Of a DNA stretch of 54,565 nucleotides, positions 7,967 through 17,476 are shown one piece after another (the first letter of the stretch is position 1; each line of letters begins with the position of its first letter). The stretch lies in assembly GCA_022799035.1 (NCBI GenBank), contig JAAWNQ010000013.1, positions 1-54,565 of the forward strand. The letters are read 5' to 3'. The notes below the pieces were generated by a model. The model did no database searches. It was not told the origin of the DNA and worked only from the letters and a program-made list of their open reading frames with translations. Position numbers and translations under genes: made by a program. This stretch comes from Oscillospiraceae bacterium. Lineage in GTDB: Bacteria > Bacillota > Clostridia > Oscillospirales > Oscillospiraceae.

Positions 7967-9008
7967 ACTGTTTGCCTCCATGCGGACCCAGCTATGCCCC
8001 AGCGAGGAGGCCAAGAGGACCCTCCAGGCCAAGCTGGAGCAGATAATGCCCAAAAGGCGGAGAAGCTCCCTGTGGAGCGGTCTCGCCGCCGCGGCCTGTG
8101 CCGCTTTTGCCCTCGGCCTCTATTCCGCCCTGCCCCTTACGACAGAGACCAAGCCCCACAGCTATATCACCCTGGAGGCCGGCGACCCGGCGGCGGTCAA
8201 GTCGGATTACCGTCAGGAGACCACCGCCCAGGGGGCGGACAAGGGCGGGGAGGAAGAGGAGGGCCCCAACACCGGGGACCTGCCTGGGGGGGCCTATATC
8301 GGGGAGGTCCCTGTCCAGCCGGGGGCCGACGCCTACCAGCTCCTCATGGACCACTTCGGTGGCGTCCGGCCCGACTGGTACGGCGGAGCCTATGTGACTG
8401 ATAGAGGTTCCCTGATGGTCCTACTGGTAGAGGATAAGGACCCAGGGGATAAATCCCTGGAGCTGGAGGTGCTGAAGACTGTGGGGGACCTGCCTGTGGG
8501 CTTTACTTCAGCAAAATACAGCCGCAATGACCTGGAGCGGATGAACGGGGAGCTTCTGGCCCTTCTGGACGGCAGGGGGATCTCCGCCTCCTGGGGCATC
8601 TATGACGACCAGAACCGTATCGTTTTGGACGTTTCCGAGCCCCTGCCTGACGATCTTCTATCCGCCATCGCCAGCATCGACCCCGCCGATGACGCTATTC
8701 TGATCCGGGTCATGGAGGGGCAGGCCACGGTGACCCCGGACCTGATGAAGGGCCCCGATCCCATGGGCGATAGTGTTGACCCCGTTCCCGGCGGCGTGAC
8801 GGCCCCCCATGTGGATGCCGTGGACCCGGAGGGGGAGGACCCCGCTCCCCACTTGGCCACGGAAGACACCGACGACGTTCCCGCCCCCGACGAGGACCTG
8901 GATGCCATCGAGCCTTATTATGACGGTGGGATCAGAGAGCTCCCCGATAAGCGCCCCGGGAAGGTAGAGTCCGCCCACCATGACCTTCTGCCCCCGGAAA
9001 AGAAATAA
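7956..9008 (+). CDS. Putative membrane-anchored partner (anti-sigma-like) of the ECF sigma factor
   Basis: This 350-residue protein has a short cytoplasmic part (residues 1-38, with the basic run PKRRRSS), one transmembrane helix (about 39-60) and a large external domain. The outer part ends in a Pro/Asp/Glu-rich stretch (about residues 270-345), probably disordered. No zinc-binding anti-sigma motif (HxxxCxxC) is visible. The anti-sigma role is therefore inferred only from topology and the 11-base overlap with the sigma factor gene. It could instead be an effector or sensor made together with the factor. Confidence 0.65.
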   Translation: MENELFASMRTQLCPSEEAKRTLQAKLEQIMPKRRRSSLWSGLAAAACAAFALGLYSALPLTTETKPHSYITLEAGDPAAVKSDYRQETTAQGADKGGEEEEGPNTGDLPGGAYIGEVPVQPGADAYQLLMDHFGGVRPDWYGGAYVTDRGSLMVLLVEDKDPGDKSLELEVLKTVGDLPVGFTSAKYSRNDLERMNGELLALLDGRGISASWGIYDDQNRIVLDVSEPLPDDLLSAIASIDPADDAILIRVMEGQATVTPDLMKGPDPMGDSVDPVPGGVTAPHVDAVDPEGEDPAPHLATEDTDDVPAPDEDLDAIEPYYDGGIRELPDKRPGKVESAHHDLLPPEKK

Positions 9009-9012
9009 AGCG

Positions 9013-9044
9013 AAAGGACAGGCGGTTTTTCCGCCTGTCCTTTT
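9013..9044. terminator. Bidirectional terminator between the ECF operon and nth
   Basis: AAAGGACAGGCGG (9013-9025), TTTTT loop, CCGCCTGTCCTTTT (9031-9044). A-rich and T-rich flanks allow termination in both directions. Confidence 0.88.
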
Positions 9045-9052
9045 CTGAAACA

Positions 9053-9694
9053 TCAGTTTTTGTTATACATATCGCACCACTCCCGGACACAGCACTTGTC
9101 GCAATAAGGGGTGGTCCGGGCGGTACACACCGCCCGCCCGTGAAGCACCAGCCGGTGGCAGAAATCGTTGCTCTCCTCCGGGGGGAGGATCTTCCGAAGC
9201 TGTATCTCCACCTTCCCCGGGTCCTTGGTCCCGTCGGTGAGCCCCAGCCGCCCGGAGATCCGGATACAGTGGGTGTCGGCCACCACCGCCCCGGGGGTGT
9301 TGTAGAGGTCCCCCAGCATCAGGTTGGCCGTCTTCCTTCCCACCCCCGGCAGCTTCAAAAGGTCCTCCATATTGTCGGGCACCTTCCCGTCAAAATCCCG
9401 CAGCAGCATCTTGGCGCTTTCCACGATATCATGGGCCTTGCCCCGGAAGAAGCCGCAGGAGTGGATGAGCTCCTCCACCTCATGTACGTCAGCCTCCGCG
9501 AAGGCCTCCAACGTGGGGAACCGGGCGTAGAGGGCGGGGGTCACCTGGTTCACCCGCTCATCGGTACACTGGGCGGACAGCCGCACCGCGAACAGAAGTT
9601 CGTGGGGCTTGGGGTATTCCAGGGAGCAGATTCCCAAAGGATACTCCTGTTTCAACGCTTCGACGATAAAGGCCGCCTTTTCTTTCTTTTTCAT
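9053..9694 (-). CDS. nth: Endonuclease III (DNA glycosylase/AP lyase)
   Basis: This 213-residue base-excision repair enzyme removes oxidised pyrimidines and cleaves at AP sites. The helix-hairpin-helix [10 protein letters not shown] carries the catalytic Lys, and [15 protein letters not shown] carries the catalytic Asp. The C-terminal iron-sulfur loop reads [19 protein letters not shown]. Its Cys spacing is C-x7-C-x2-C-x5-C, one residue longer than the usual C-x6-C-x2-C-x5-C. An AAGGGGGA site precedes the start. It is transcribed divergently from glyA. Confidence 0.95.
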   Translation of the reverse strand: MKKKEKAAFIVEALKQEYPLGICSLEYPKPHELLFAVRLSAQCTDERVNQVTPALYARFPTLEAFAEADVHEVEELIHSCGFFRGKAHDIVESAKMLLRDFDGKVPDNMEDLLKLPGVGRKTANLMLGDLYNTPGAVVADTHCIRISGRLGLTDGTKDPGKVEIQLRKILPPEESNDFCHRLVLHGRAVCTARTTPYCDKCCVREWCDMYNKN

Positions 9695-9707
9695 GGTAGG
9701 ATCCCCC

Positions 9708-9736
9708 TTGCAAAATCGGTAAGAATATCATATCAT
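9708..9736 (+). promoter_or_regulatory. glyA promoter
   Basis: TTGCAA (9708-9713), 17 nt, TATCAT (9731-9736), about 49 nt before the glyA start. Confidence 0.6.
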
Positions 9737-9784
9737 AGTAGAAGCAAAAATGCGACAGGAAAATCACGTAAGGGGGAACTGACC

Positions 9785-11029
9785 ATGCTGAAAGAAATGA
9801 TGGACTATATCGCGGCCCAGGATCCGGAGCTGGGAGAGGCCATTCGGGCCGAGTACGCCCGCCAGCAGCGGAACATCGAGCTCATCGCCTCGGAAAACTT
9901 CACCAGTCCCGCGGTGATGCTGGCCCAGGGCAGCGTGCTCACCAACAAATATGCCGAGGGCTACCCGGGAAAACGGTACTACGGCGGCTGCCAGTGTGTG
10001 GATCTGGCCGAGGAGCTGGCCCGGAAGCGGGCCTGTGTGCTCTTTGGAGCCGACCACGCCAACGTTCAGCCCCATTCCGGCGCCCAGGCCAACTACGCCG
10101 TTTATGCCGCCCTGTGTGAACCCGGCGATACGGTGCTGGGCATGGATCTCTCCAACGGCGGCCACCTGACCCACGGCTCCCCGGTAAACTTCTCCGGCAA
10201 GAACTACCGCATGGTGTTCTACGGAGTGGGGGAGGACGGCCGCATCGACTATGATAAGGTGCGGGAGATCGCCAAGAAGGAGAAGCCCAAAATGATCATT
10301 GCCGGGGCCTCCGCCTACCCCCGGATCATCGACTTCAAGACCTTTGGGGAGATCGCCCGCGAGGTGGGGGCCTACCTCTTTGTGGACATGGCCCACATCG
10401 CCGGCCTTGTGGCGGCGGGGCTCCATCCCTCCCCGGTGCCCTATGCCGACGTGGTGTCCACCACCACCCACAAGACCCTCCGGGGTCCCCGGGGGGGCCT
10501 GATCCTCTGCCGGGAGGAGTATGCCAAGAAGATCGACTCCGCCATCTTCCCCGGCAGCCAGGGCGGCCCTTTGGAGCACGTTATCGCCGCCAAGGCGGTG
10601 GCCCTGGGGGAGGCCCTGAAGCCTGAGTTCAAGACCTACCAGACCCAGATTGTCAAAAACGCCGCCGCCCTGGCCCAGGGTCTGCTGAGCGAAGGCTTCG
10701 ACCTGGTCTCCGGCGGAACCGACAACCACCTGATGCTCCTGGACCTCCGGCGGATGGGCCTCACCGGCAAGGAGCTGGAGAAGCGCCTGGACGAGGTGCA
10801 CATCACCGCCAACAAGAACGCCGTCCCCAATGACCCGGAAAAGCCCTTCGTCACCAGCGGCGTCCGCATCGGCACCCCCGCTGTTACCAGCCGGGGCTTC
10901 CGGGAGGAGGAGATGGCGGTCATCGCCAAGTGCATTTCCCTCACCGCCAAGGACTTTGATGCCAAGGCCGACCAGATCCGGGCCATGGTGGCGGAGCTTA
11001 CCAGCCGCTTCCCCCTTTACGAGGGCTGA
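9785..11029 (+). CDS. glyA: Serine hydroxymethyltransferase
   Basis: This 414-residue PLP enzyme interconverts serine and glycine and supplies 5,10-methylenetetrahydrofolate. The N-terminal segments [15 protein letters not shown] and [13 protein letters not shown] are diagnostic. The PLP lysine lies in [17 protein letters not shown] 9785 is preceded by AAGGGGGAACTGACC; the frame stays open about 640 bases further upstream, but that stretch is antisense to nth and is not coding here. It is monocistronic with its own promoter and terminator. Confidence 0.96.
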   Translation: MLKEMMDYIAAQDPELGEAIRAEYARQQRNIELIASENFTSPAVMLAQGSVLTNKYAEGYPGKRYYGGCQCVDLAEELARKRACVLFGADHANVQPHSGAQANYAVYAALCEPGDTVLGMDLSNGGHLTHGSPVNFSGKNYRMVFYGVGEDGRIDYDKVREIAKKEKPKMIIAGASAYPRIIDFKTFGEIAREVGAYLFVDMAHIAGLVAAGLHPSPVPYADVVSTTTHKTLRGPRGGLILCREEYAKKIDSAIFPGSQGGPLEHVIAAKAVALGEALKPEFKTYQTQIVKNAAALAQGLLSEGFDLVSGGTDNHLMLLDLRRMGLTGKELEKRLDEVHITANKNAVPNDPEKPFVTSGVRIGTPAVTSRGFREEEMAVIAKCISLTAKDFDAKADQIRAMVAELTSRFPLYEG

Positions 11030-11035
11030 GTTTGG

Positions 11036-11064
11036 TTGCTTTTCCCCAGCAACCATGATATGAT
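11036..11064 (+). promoter_or_regulatory. Promoter of the WG/SLH protein gene
   Basis: TTGCTT (11036-11041), 17 nt, TATGAT (11059-11064). The -10 overlaps the left arm of the terminator that follows glyA. Transcription would start inside that arm, so the new RNA could not form the full hairpin. Confidence 0.5.
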
Positions 11065-11099
11065 GGAGACAGCAAATACCGCTGTCTCCATCAGTTTTT
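11061..11099 (+). terminator. Intrinsic terminator of glyA
   Basis: TGATGGAGACAGC (11061-11073) pairs with GCTGTCTCCATCA (11081-11093), followed by GTTTTT. Confidence 0.85.
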
Positions 11100-11131
11100 G
11101 TCCCTTCCCTTAGGGGAGAAAGGAGCCCGCT

Positions 11132-13957
11132 ATGAAACGTGCCGCCTCCTTCGCCATAATGCTCGCTATGCTCCTGGGCCTGCTTCCCACCGCCAACGCC
11201 GCCGGGAAGGAGCCCATCCAGGCTGCCGACCTGGATGTGACCTGGTATTCCGACTGGGACGTCCTCTCCCGCCTATACGGCACCGACCGGATGATCCTGG
11301 TGAAAGACAACCTCTGCGCCCTCTACGGCCTGGACGGGACAAAATACACCGATCCCGTCTTTGACGCCATCGGGGAATATGACGACCAGGGGTACGCGGT
11401 GGCCATGAAGAACGGCAAGTGGGGCGTCATTGACCTCGATGGGGCCACGGTCTTGGACTTCCGCTATGACTGGATGGAGCTGGCCCGCTCTGCCCTGGAG
11501 GCCGGGGTGGCTTTCGTCAGCCCCAGGTACGACGGTTCCACCTCCTACGCTCTGGCCACCCTGGACGGCAGGCTGCTCACCGACTACAAGTATTGGGGGA
11601 TCACCCCCTTTGTCAACGGCTTTGCCCTGGTGGGGGATGGGGAAAACTGGACCTACCTCAACACAAAAGGGGAGGAGATCGTTCCATTGGGCCGCTACTT
11701 CATGATGACCAACAACTTTGGCAGCGATGGTCTGGTCATCGTGCGCCGCTTTGACGAGGAGACCAAGACGAGCTGGGAGAATGTCATCGACGGCTCTGGC
11801 CGGGAGCTGTTCCCGGAGGTCGCAAAGGAAATCTGGCGGGCAGGGGAGGGCCTGTGGGGATATCGGGACCAGGAGACCGGAAGGGTGGGCTTCCTGGACC
11901 AGGCCACAGGTCAGGTCGCTATTCCCGCTCAGTATGACTATTTGATCAAAATGTCGCGGCCAGGGGGTATGATCGGAAATACCTTTCAGGGTGGCGTAGC
12001 TTTGGTTTATGAGCCGGTAACGGAAGCGTTGACGGAGAGAAAGGGGATCTATATCGACACAAAGGGTAACCGCATGGAGGACAGCGCGGGGAAGGCGGCC
12101 ATGGAGGCGGCGGTGGACTACCGGGACCCGGATACAGAGCTCCTGCAGTCCTTCTGGGAGGGACTTCGCTGGGTGGATTCTCAGGGAGAGATCCCCCTCA
12201 GCACGTTCAGCCTGGAAAGCGGCGGTCCCTGGGGCTTTGAGGATGAGACCGGGGAGCTGGTGATTCCCTGTATCTATGATACCGTGGGCCATTTTGACCA
12301 CGGGTATGCCGCCGTAACGGTGGACGGGGTCTACGGCCTGCTGAAAAATCCCCTGAACAAGAAAACGGAGGAGCCCGAAGAGGATAAAGCGGAGGTTCCC
12401 GTTCCCGCCTTTGCCGACGTTCCCGCGGGGAGCTGGTTTGAGCGGGGGGTCATGACCTGTGCCCAAAACGGCATCATGGTGGGCACGGGGGAGGACACCT
12501 TCTCCCCCAACGCCACCCTCACCGACGCCGAGAGCCTGATGCTGGCCTACCGCCTCTACGACCAGGCCAACGGGGGCGACGGCTCCCTGCTGAAGATGCC
12601 GGAGGACTATGGCTATGTCAGGCTGGTCTCCGACGATGGCAGCCTTGTTCACGAGGGCTACATCGGGGACGGAAGTCTGTGGGAGATGCCCAACGTCTAC
12701 ACCTCCTCCGACGGCCATCGGCTGTGCCTGCGGGGTGCTGCCGACAGGAAGCCGGGGGGCGCCGCCCTGACCTTCGGCGGGAAGGAGTACCGGGGGGAGC
12801 TCCGGCGCATGTACCGCGGCTCGGGCCGCTATGAGCAGGATAATTTCTTCGGCTTCGAGCCGGAGGATCCGGCCCTCAACGACCTGTTGCTGGACGCCTA
12901 CTTCCATACGGCGCCTCCCACCCAGTGGTGGGCTGACCTTCTCTACACCATTCGGGAGAAGGGCTGGGGAGGATGGGACGGCGTCTTTTCCGGCTCGGCA
13001 CAGCTCTTTGGAACCGAGGATTCCCGGGGGCTCTTTGCCGATCTTTTGGGGGCGGTCACTAATCTGCCCAAAAAATTTGATGCACCTCCCATCCCGGATC
13101 TGGGAGCGCGGGGGGAAGAAAATTCCTATAGGGGCCATATTTACGAGATGTATGAGACCGGGATTATCGGCGGGGTGGACGCCTACGGCACCTTTGATGC
13201 GGAAAAGACCTTGACCCGGGCCGAGGCCGCCGTCATGGTGGCCCGCATCCTGGACGAGAGCCAGCGACTGACAACGCCTCCCAAGGCTATGCCGAAGGAG
13301 GGGGAGGGCTACACCCTCACCTACCTGCGGAACGGCATAGTGGACTCCGGTTTTGAGCAGGACACCTATCCCTACTATTTCGTGGCGGAGCCCATCACCG
13401 ACCCCGACAGCTGGGAGCGGTCCCGGCGGGTGGGCTTTCTGAAGCTGGACGGCAGCTTCCTGCCCTGGCCGGAGAGCGACCTTCCCTATACCCTGGAGCG
13501 GTTCGGCGGCAATACCATCTATTGGACAAACATCTACAAGGCGGAGACTGACGAGGAGTTGGATCGATATGAGGTGGGGGTCCTGAACGACGACCTGAAA
13601 TGGATCATCAAGCCCCAGTACGCGGAGCTCTGGCCCCGGAAGGGGGGCTATGCCGCCGTCTCTCAGGAGGATCGGTATCTGCTTCTGGACGAAAAGGGGA
13701 ATGTGGAGGGGGAGGTGGCCAGCCGCCAGGAACTGCCGGAGCGGCCTTACTGGTCAGGGTATTACGAGTACTGGGCAGACTGGCAGAACTGGGGCGGACT
13801 GAGTCCTTTGCCGGACGGAACATACTACCGATGGCCTGACGGAAGCCCCGCCACCGAGTGGTTCGACTGGTGCGGCAGGATCGGCCCCGACGGCCGGGGC
13901 TTTGTTCAGAAGGACAGAAAGATCTACCGCATCGAATTTACCCAGCCAAAGACCTGA
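11132..13957 (+). CDS. Secreted WG-repeat protein with two SLH domains
   Basis: This 941-residue exported protein has a Sec signal peptide (about residues 1-23, ending in TANA). WG-type repeats fill the N-terminal 400 residues (for example GYAVAMKNGKWGVIDLDG, NLCALYGLDG and VDGVYGLL) and return near residues 820-870. Two S-layer-homology domains, FADVPAGSWFERGVMTCAQN (about 425-475) and YEMYETGIIGGVDAYGTFDA (about 665-710), sit in the middle rather than at an end. SLH domains usually bind pyruvylated wall polymers, so surface attachment is likely. Ligand and role are unknown. It is a single-gene unit between two terminators. Confidence 0.8.
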   Translation: MKRAASFAIMLAMLLGLLPTANAAGKEPIQAADLDVTWYSDWDVLSRLYGTDRMILVKDNLCALYGLDGTKYTDPVFDAIGEYDDQGYAVAMKNGKWGVIDLDGATVLDFRYDWMELARSALEAGVAFVSPRYDGSTSYALATLDGRLLTDYKYWGITPFVNGFALVGDGENWTYLNTKGEEIVPLGRYFMMTNNFGSDGLVIVRRFDEETKTSWENVIDGSGRELFPEVAKEIWRAGEGLWGYRDQETGRVGFLDQATGQVAIPAQYDYLIKMSRPGGMIGNTFQGGVALVYEPVTEALTERKGIYIDTKGNRMEDSAGKAAMEAAVDYRDPDTELLQSFWEGLRWVDSQGEIPLSTFSLESGGPWGFEDETGELVIPCIYDTVGHFDHGYAAVTVDGVYGLLKNPLNKKTEEPEEDKAEVPVPAFADVPAGSWFERGVMTCAQNGIMVGTGEDTFSPNATLTDAESLMLAYRLYDQANGGDGSLLKMPEDYGYVRLVSDDGSLVHEGYIGDGSLWEMPNVYTSSDGHRLCLRGAADRKPGGAALTFGGKEYRGELRRMYRGSGRYEQDNFFGFEPEDPALNDLLLDAYFHTAPPTQWWADLLYTIREKGWGGWDGVFSGSAQLFGTEDSRGLFADLLGAVTNLPKKFDAPPIPDLGARGEENSYRGHIYEMYETGIIGGVDAYGTFDAEKTLTRAEAAVMVARILDESQRLTTPPKAMPKEGEGYTLTYLRNGIVDSGFEQDTYPYYFVAEPITDPDSWERSRRVGFLKLDGSFLPWPESDLPYTLERFGGNTIYWTNIYKAETDEELDRYEVGVLNDDLKWIIKPQYAELWPRKGGYAAVSQEDRYLLLDEKGNVEGEVASRQELPERPYWSGYYEYWADWQNWGGLSPLPDGTYYRWPDGSPATEWFDWCGRIGPDGRGFVQKDRKIYRIEFTQPKT

Positions 13958-13984
13958 ACCTTCCATTTCTTCCAAAGGCACCCT

Positions 13985-14013
13985 TTACAAACCACTCGAA
14001 CATATGTTAGAAT
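13985..14013 (+). promoter_or_regulatory. Promoter of the metallophosphoesterase gene
   Basis: TTACAA (13985-13990), 17 nt, TAGAAT (14008-14013). The -10 overlaps the left edge of the terminator hairpin at 14011. Confidence 0.45.
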
Positions 14014-14041
14014 AGGAAGGCAATAGCCTTCCTATTCTTTT
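14011..14041 (+). terminator. Intrinsic terminator after the WG/SLH gene
   Basis: AATAGGAAGGC (14011-14021), loop AATA, GCCTTCCTATT (14026-14036), then CTTTT. Confidence 0.82.
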
Positions 14042-14076
14042 GCTTAAGGATGGAGAGGGGGAAGGGGGGATGTGTG

Positions 14077-15324
14077 GTGAAAGGAAAGGCTTGGCTTGGG
14101 GTGCTGTTGATGCTCCTTCTTGCCGGCTGCGCCGCCCGATCCACCGCCCGGGAGGAGCGGGCAGACCCCTTGCCCTGGCCGGAGGGCTCCCAGACCCTCT
14201 ACGTCTCCGCCGACCTTCACTGGCAGGATTCTTCAGACCTGCGCCCCTCTCAGATCCCCTGGCTGGAGGAGATCCTGAGAACTCTGCTGGATCAGGTGGA
14301 GCGGGATCGGCCTGAGGCCCTGGTGCTTTGCGGGGATCTGACCAACAGCGGGCGTCTGGAGGAGCATCAAACTCTGGCCGCTTTGCTGGAGGAGACCCGG
14401 GCCGCCGGGGTGAACATCTTTGTGACCATGGGGAACCATGATCTGGATCGAGACCTGCCGCCGGAGACCTTGGAGGAGCTGTACGGGGCCTTCGGCTGGG
14501 ATCAGGCCATTCGTCGGGACGAGGGCACCATGAGCTACTTGGTTCCTCTGACGGATGAACTCTGGCTTCTCTCCCTGGACTGTAACGTATACGGGGATCG
14601 GGACAGCACCATGGCGGGGGTGATAGAGGAGGAGACCCTGGCCTGGGTGGAGGAGTGCCTGGAGCTGGCAAAAGAGAAGGGGGCCATGGTGGTGCCCTTC
14701 AGCCACCATAACCTGCTGATCCACAATCTGAATGGGGATGGCCGCAGCTATAATATCGAGGGAGGGGAGGAGTTACGGGATCTCCTTCTCTCCTTTGGAG
14801 TCCCCCTCTACCTCAGCGGTCACCGCCATAACAGCTTTCTGGCGGAGGCGGAAACAGAGGCGGGGAAGCTGACGGAGGTGGTGACGGGCCTTCCCTCCTC
14901 CTTCCCTCAGACCCATGGGTCCCTTACCTTTCAAGGGGATGGGACGGTGAACTACGCCCTAAAGTCCCTGGACGTGTCGGCCTGGGCCAAGTCGGAGGGG
15001 CGGACGGAGCCCCAACTGCTGGCTTTCTCCGCCTGGACGGAGGAGGAGAACCGGAAACGGCTGGCGGAGATCGCCGCCCGGGTGGTGGAGGGAATGGAAG
15101 TCCCCCGGGATCAGGGGGAAGAGATGGAGGGGTTCTTCCTGGACTTCTACACCTGTTACCAGGGCCACGGGCTGTGGCGGGAGGCTTCCCGCCTCCTGGC
15201 CGACCCGGGGTTGTCCCTCTGGAAGGCCCACGCCAAGGAAAACATCTATGCCCGCTGGATGCCCTGGATCCTGGAAAACCAGACCAACGATGCCCCGGAG
15301 CAAATCCTGGGCCCATTCCGGTAG
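14077..15324 (+). CDS. Lipoprotein metallophosphoesterase
   Basis: This calcineurin-like phosphoesterase is predicted to be tethered outside the membrane. From the GTG at 14077 the product is 415 residues, with the lipoprotein signal KGKAWLGVLLMLLLAGC (Cys 18). The metal-binding motifs appear in order: SADLHW, CGDLTNSG, MGNHDLD, FSHHN and SGHRHNS. AGGGGGG lies just upstream of this GTG; an ATG nine codons earlier would give an atypical signal peptide. The C-terminal 130 residues are not part of the catalytic core. Possible substrates include phosphodiesters or nucleotides; nothing in the context decides this. Confidence 0.88.
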   Translation: MKGKAWLGVLLMLLLAGCAARSTAREERADPLPWPEGSQTLYVSADLHWQDSSDLRPSQIPWLEEILRTLLDQVERDRPEALVLCGDLTNSGRLEEHQTLAALLEETRAAGVNIFVTMGNHDLDRDLPPETLEELYGAFGWDQAIRRDEGTMSYLVPLTDELWLLSLDCNVYGDRDSTMAGVIEEETLAWVEECLELAKEKGAMVVPFSHHNLLIHNLNGDGRSYNIEGGEELRDLLLSFGVPLYLSGHRHNSFLAEAETEAGKLTEVVTGLPSSFPQTHGSLTFQGDGTVNYALKSLDVSAWAKSEGRTEPQLLAFSAWTEEENRKRLAEIAARVVEGMEVPRDQGEEMEGFFLDFYTCYQGHGLWREASRLLADPGLSLWKAHAKENIYARWMPWILENQTNDAPEQILGPFR

Positions 15325-15408
15325 GCGGGAGATAGCCCTGGGGATAGGCGAAAGGTCATTTCGGGAACGGAGAGCGGAAAGCTTGTTTGCGGAAAGGGGG
15401 CCTCTGTG

Positions 15409-15900
15409 ATGGTATATGGCGGGATCCTGGAAAAGGGGGAAGAGTATTACACCCACTTGAAAAAGCTCTTCTCCTCCATGGGAGATTTTCAAAAGAATTA
15501 CCGTTGGCTGATCACAGACTGTACCTGTTATCCCACAGATCCGCAGGTAGAAAAACGGCTCCGGTGCGGCAAGTACTGCTGGTTGAGCGGAGAGGAGCTG
15601 ACCGCCATTGTGGAGAGGGAGGACATTCAGTGGATCTGGGCCGTTCTCTCCGGTTTTTCAAAGGAGGTCTCTCTGGAGGAAGTACTGAAATACCCCCTGC
15701 CCTATGCGGACGGATACAGGGGCTTTTGGAAGGTTCCCCTCACCCTCCAGCACCCCCTGGCCAGGGTGGAGCTTGTCCCCTGGGACAGCTGCCTGACCCT
15801 GCTGCTGGGCAGGGATAAGGAACTGGTGGATACCTTCCGGCAGGTATTCCCCCTGAGCGAGGATCTATATGACTATAATGAAAGGCTGGCCCAGCGATGA
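15409..15900 (+). CDS. Hypothetical protein coupled to the Cdd1-like gene and rarA
   Basis: This 163-residue, probably cytoplasmic protein is rich in Trp, Tyr and Leu, with no signal peptide or membrane helix. I do not recognise the family. Visible features are YRWLITDCTCYPTDP near residue 35, IQWIWAVLSGF near residue 80 and WDSCLTLLLGRDKELV near residue 127. A GTG one codon earlier is an alternative start. Its TGA overlaps the ATG of the next gene (ATGA), so it is translationally coupled to a DNA-repair pair. That suggests a related role but does not prove it. Confidence 0.65.
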   Translation: MVYGGILEKGEEYYTHLKKLFSSMGDFQKNYRWLITDCTCYPTDPQVEKRLRCGKYCWLSGEELTAIVEREDIQWIWAVLSGFSKEVSLEEVLKYPLPYADGYRGFWKVPLTLQHPLARVELVPWDSCLTLLLGRDKELVDTFRQVFPLSEDLYDYNERLAQR

Positions 15901-16169
15901 AAACCGACCTGAAAACCATCCCCGGTGTGGGAAAAAACATGGCCGAGCGCCTGAAGGCCATCGGGGTGACCTGTGTAGAGGATCTGGTGGGGAAGGATCC
16001 GGAGGAGCTCTACCTCAAGGACGCCGCCCGCTTCCCCGGTCAAACCCTGGACCGCTGCTGCCTCTATGTCTACCGCCTGTCGGTGGCCTGGGCCGAGGGC
16101 CGCTGTGACGACCCGGAGAAACAAAAATGGTGGAACTGGACTGATGAGAAGGGAGGGAAAGCCCTATGA
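15897..16169 (+). CDS. Cdd1-like helix-hairpin-helix protein
   Basis: This 90-residue protein begins with a helix-hairpin-helix DNA-binding motif (LKTIPGVGKNMAERLKAIGV) and continues with VEDLVGKDPEELYLKDA. It matches the small Cdd1 ('pathogenicity locus') family, whose function is poorly known. ATGA overlaps couple it to both neighbours: 4 bases with the upstream gene and 4 with rarA. A role in DNA metabolism is inferred from the HhH motif and from rarA. Confidence 0.78.
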   Translation: MKTDLKTIPGVGKNMAERLKAIGVTCVEDLVGKDPEELYLKDAARFPGQTLDRCCLYVYRLSVAWAEGRCDDPEKQKWWNWTDEKGGKAL

Positions 16170-17437
16170 CATACCGGCCCCTGGCGGACGAGATCCGCCC
16201 CGAGACCCTGGATGAGGTGGTGGGACAAAGGCACATCCTGGGGGAGGGAGGGCTCCTCCGGCGGATCATTGAGGGGGGGAGCATCCCCAACCTGATCTTC
16301 TACGGCCCCTCCGGCACCGGAAAGACCACCGTAGCCAACCTGATCGCCAAGCGCACCAACCGGACCCTCCGCCGGCTCAACGCCACCACCGCCAGCCTCT
16401 CCGACGTGAAGGACGTGATCGGAGAGGTGGGCACCCTCCTGGCCCCGGAAGGAGTTTTGCTTTACCTCGATGAGATCCAGTATTTCAATAAGAAGCAGCA
16501 GCAGTCCCTCCTGGAGGTCATCGAACGGGGGGACGTGACCCTCATCGCCTCCACCACCGAGAATCCCTACTTCTACGTCTATAACGCCATTCTCTCCCGC
16601 TCCAGCGTCTTTGAATTCAAGCCCCTCAGCGCCGAGGATCTGATCCCCGCCGTGGAGCGGGGCTTCCGCCTTATGGGGGAGCGGCTGGCGGCCAAGGCCA
16701 AGCTGGAGGATGGGGTGGTGAAGCACATCGCCCTGGCCTGCGGCGGCGACTGCCGGAAAGCCATGAACGCCGTGGAGCTGCTGATGAACGCTGCACCCCG
16801 GAAAGGGAAAACCCTTTCCGTCACCCTGGCGGACGCCCAGTCCGCCGCCCAGCGCTCTGCCATGCGCTACGACCGGGAGGGAGACGACCACTACGATATT
16901 GCCTCCGCCCTCATGAAGTCCCTCCGGGGCTCCGACCCGGACGCCGCTCTCCACTACCTGGCCCGGCTCCTGGAGGCGGGGGACATGATGACCGCCATCC
17001 GCCGCCTCCTCTGCTCCGCCAGCGAGGATGTGGGCATGGCCTACCCCCAGGCGGTCTCCATCGTGAAATCCTGCGTGGACAGCGCCCTCCAGCTCGGCCT
17101 TCCCGAGGCCCAGCTCCCCCTGGCCCAGGCCGCCATCCTCCTGGCCACCGCCCCCAAGTCCAACTCGGTGGTGGCCGCCATCGGAGGGGCTTGGGCCGAT
17201 GTGAAGGCGGGCAAGACCGGGGAATACCCCCGCCACCTCCAGAATGTCCACGCCGACTCGGCGGGGATGGAGCGGGACCAGGGCTACCTCTACCCCCACG
17301 ACTTCTCCGGCCATTGGGTCAAGCAGCAGTATCTTCCCGATATCCTCCAGGGCGCCCAATACTATATCTATGGCGACAACAAAAACGAGCAGGCCGCCCG
17401 GCAGTATTGGGAGAAACTGAAAGGGGAGGACCAGTGA
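16166..17437 (+). CDS. rarA: Replication-associated recombination AAA ATPase RarA/MgsA
   Basis: This 423-residue clamp-loader-like AAA+ ATPase acts at stalled forks. Walker A is FYGPSGTGKTTVANL (about residue 48), Walker B is VLLYLDEIQYF, and sensor 1 follows in IASTTENPYFYV. The C-terminal domain has LCSASEDVGMAYPQA and YPRHLQNVHAD, typical of RarA/WRNIP1 proteins. It starts inside the stop codon of the Cdd1-like gene and ends just before a bidirectional terminator. Confidence 0.93.
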   Translation: MTYRPLADEIRPETLDEVVGQRHILGEGGLLRRIIEGGSIPNLIFYGPSGTGKTTVANLIAKRTNRTLRRLNATTASLSDVKDVIGEVGTLLAPEGVLLYLDEIQYFNKKQQQSLLEVIERGDVTLIASTTENPYFYVYNAILSRSSVFEFKPLSAEDLIPAVERGFRLMGERLAAKAKLEDGVVKHIALACGGDCRKAMNAVELLMNAAPRKGKTLSVTLADAQSAAQRSAMRYDREGDDHYDIASALMKSLRGSDPDAALHYLARLLEAGDMMTAIRRLLCSASEDVGMAYPQAVSIVKSCVDSALQLGLPEAQLPLAQAAILLATAPKSNSVVAAIGGAWADVKAGKTGEYPRHLQNVHADSAGMERDQGYLYPHDFSGHWVKQQYLPDILQGAQYYIYGDNKNEQAARQYWEKLKGEDQ

Positions 17438-17441
17438 CGGA

Positions 17442-17476
17442 AAAAGGGCGGGACGCTTACAGCGTCCCGCCCTTTT
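17442..17476. terminator. Bidirectional terminator between rarA and the S1-domain gene
   Basis: GGGCGGGACGCT (17446-17457), loop TAC, AGCGTCCCGCCC (17461-17472), flanked by A5 on the left and T4 on the right. The convergent gene's TAA overlaps its right edge. Confidence 0.88.

Noticed and set aside
9140..9784. Long in-frame N-terminal extension of glyA
   Set aside because: It is antisense to nth, and the true glyA start has its own ribosome site and promoter.
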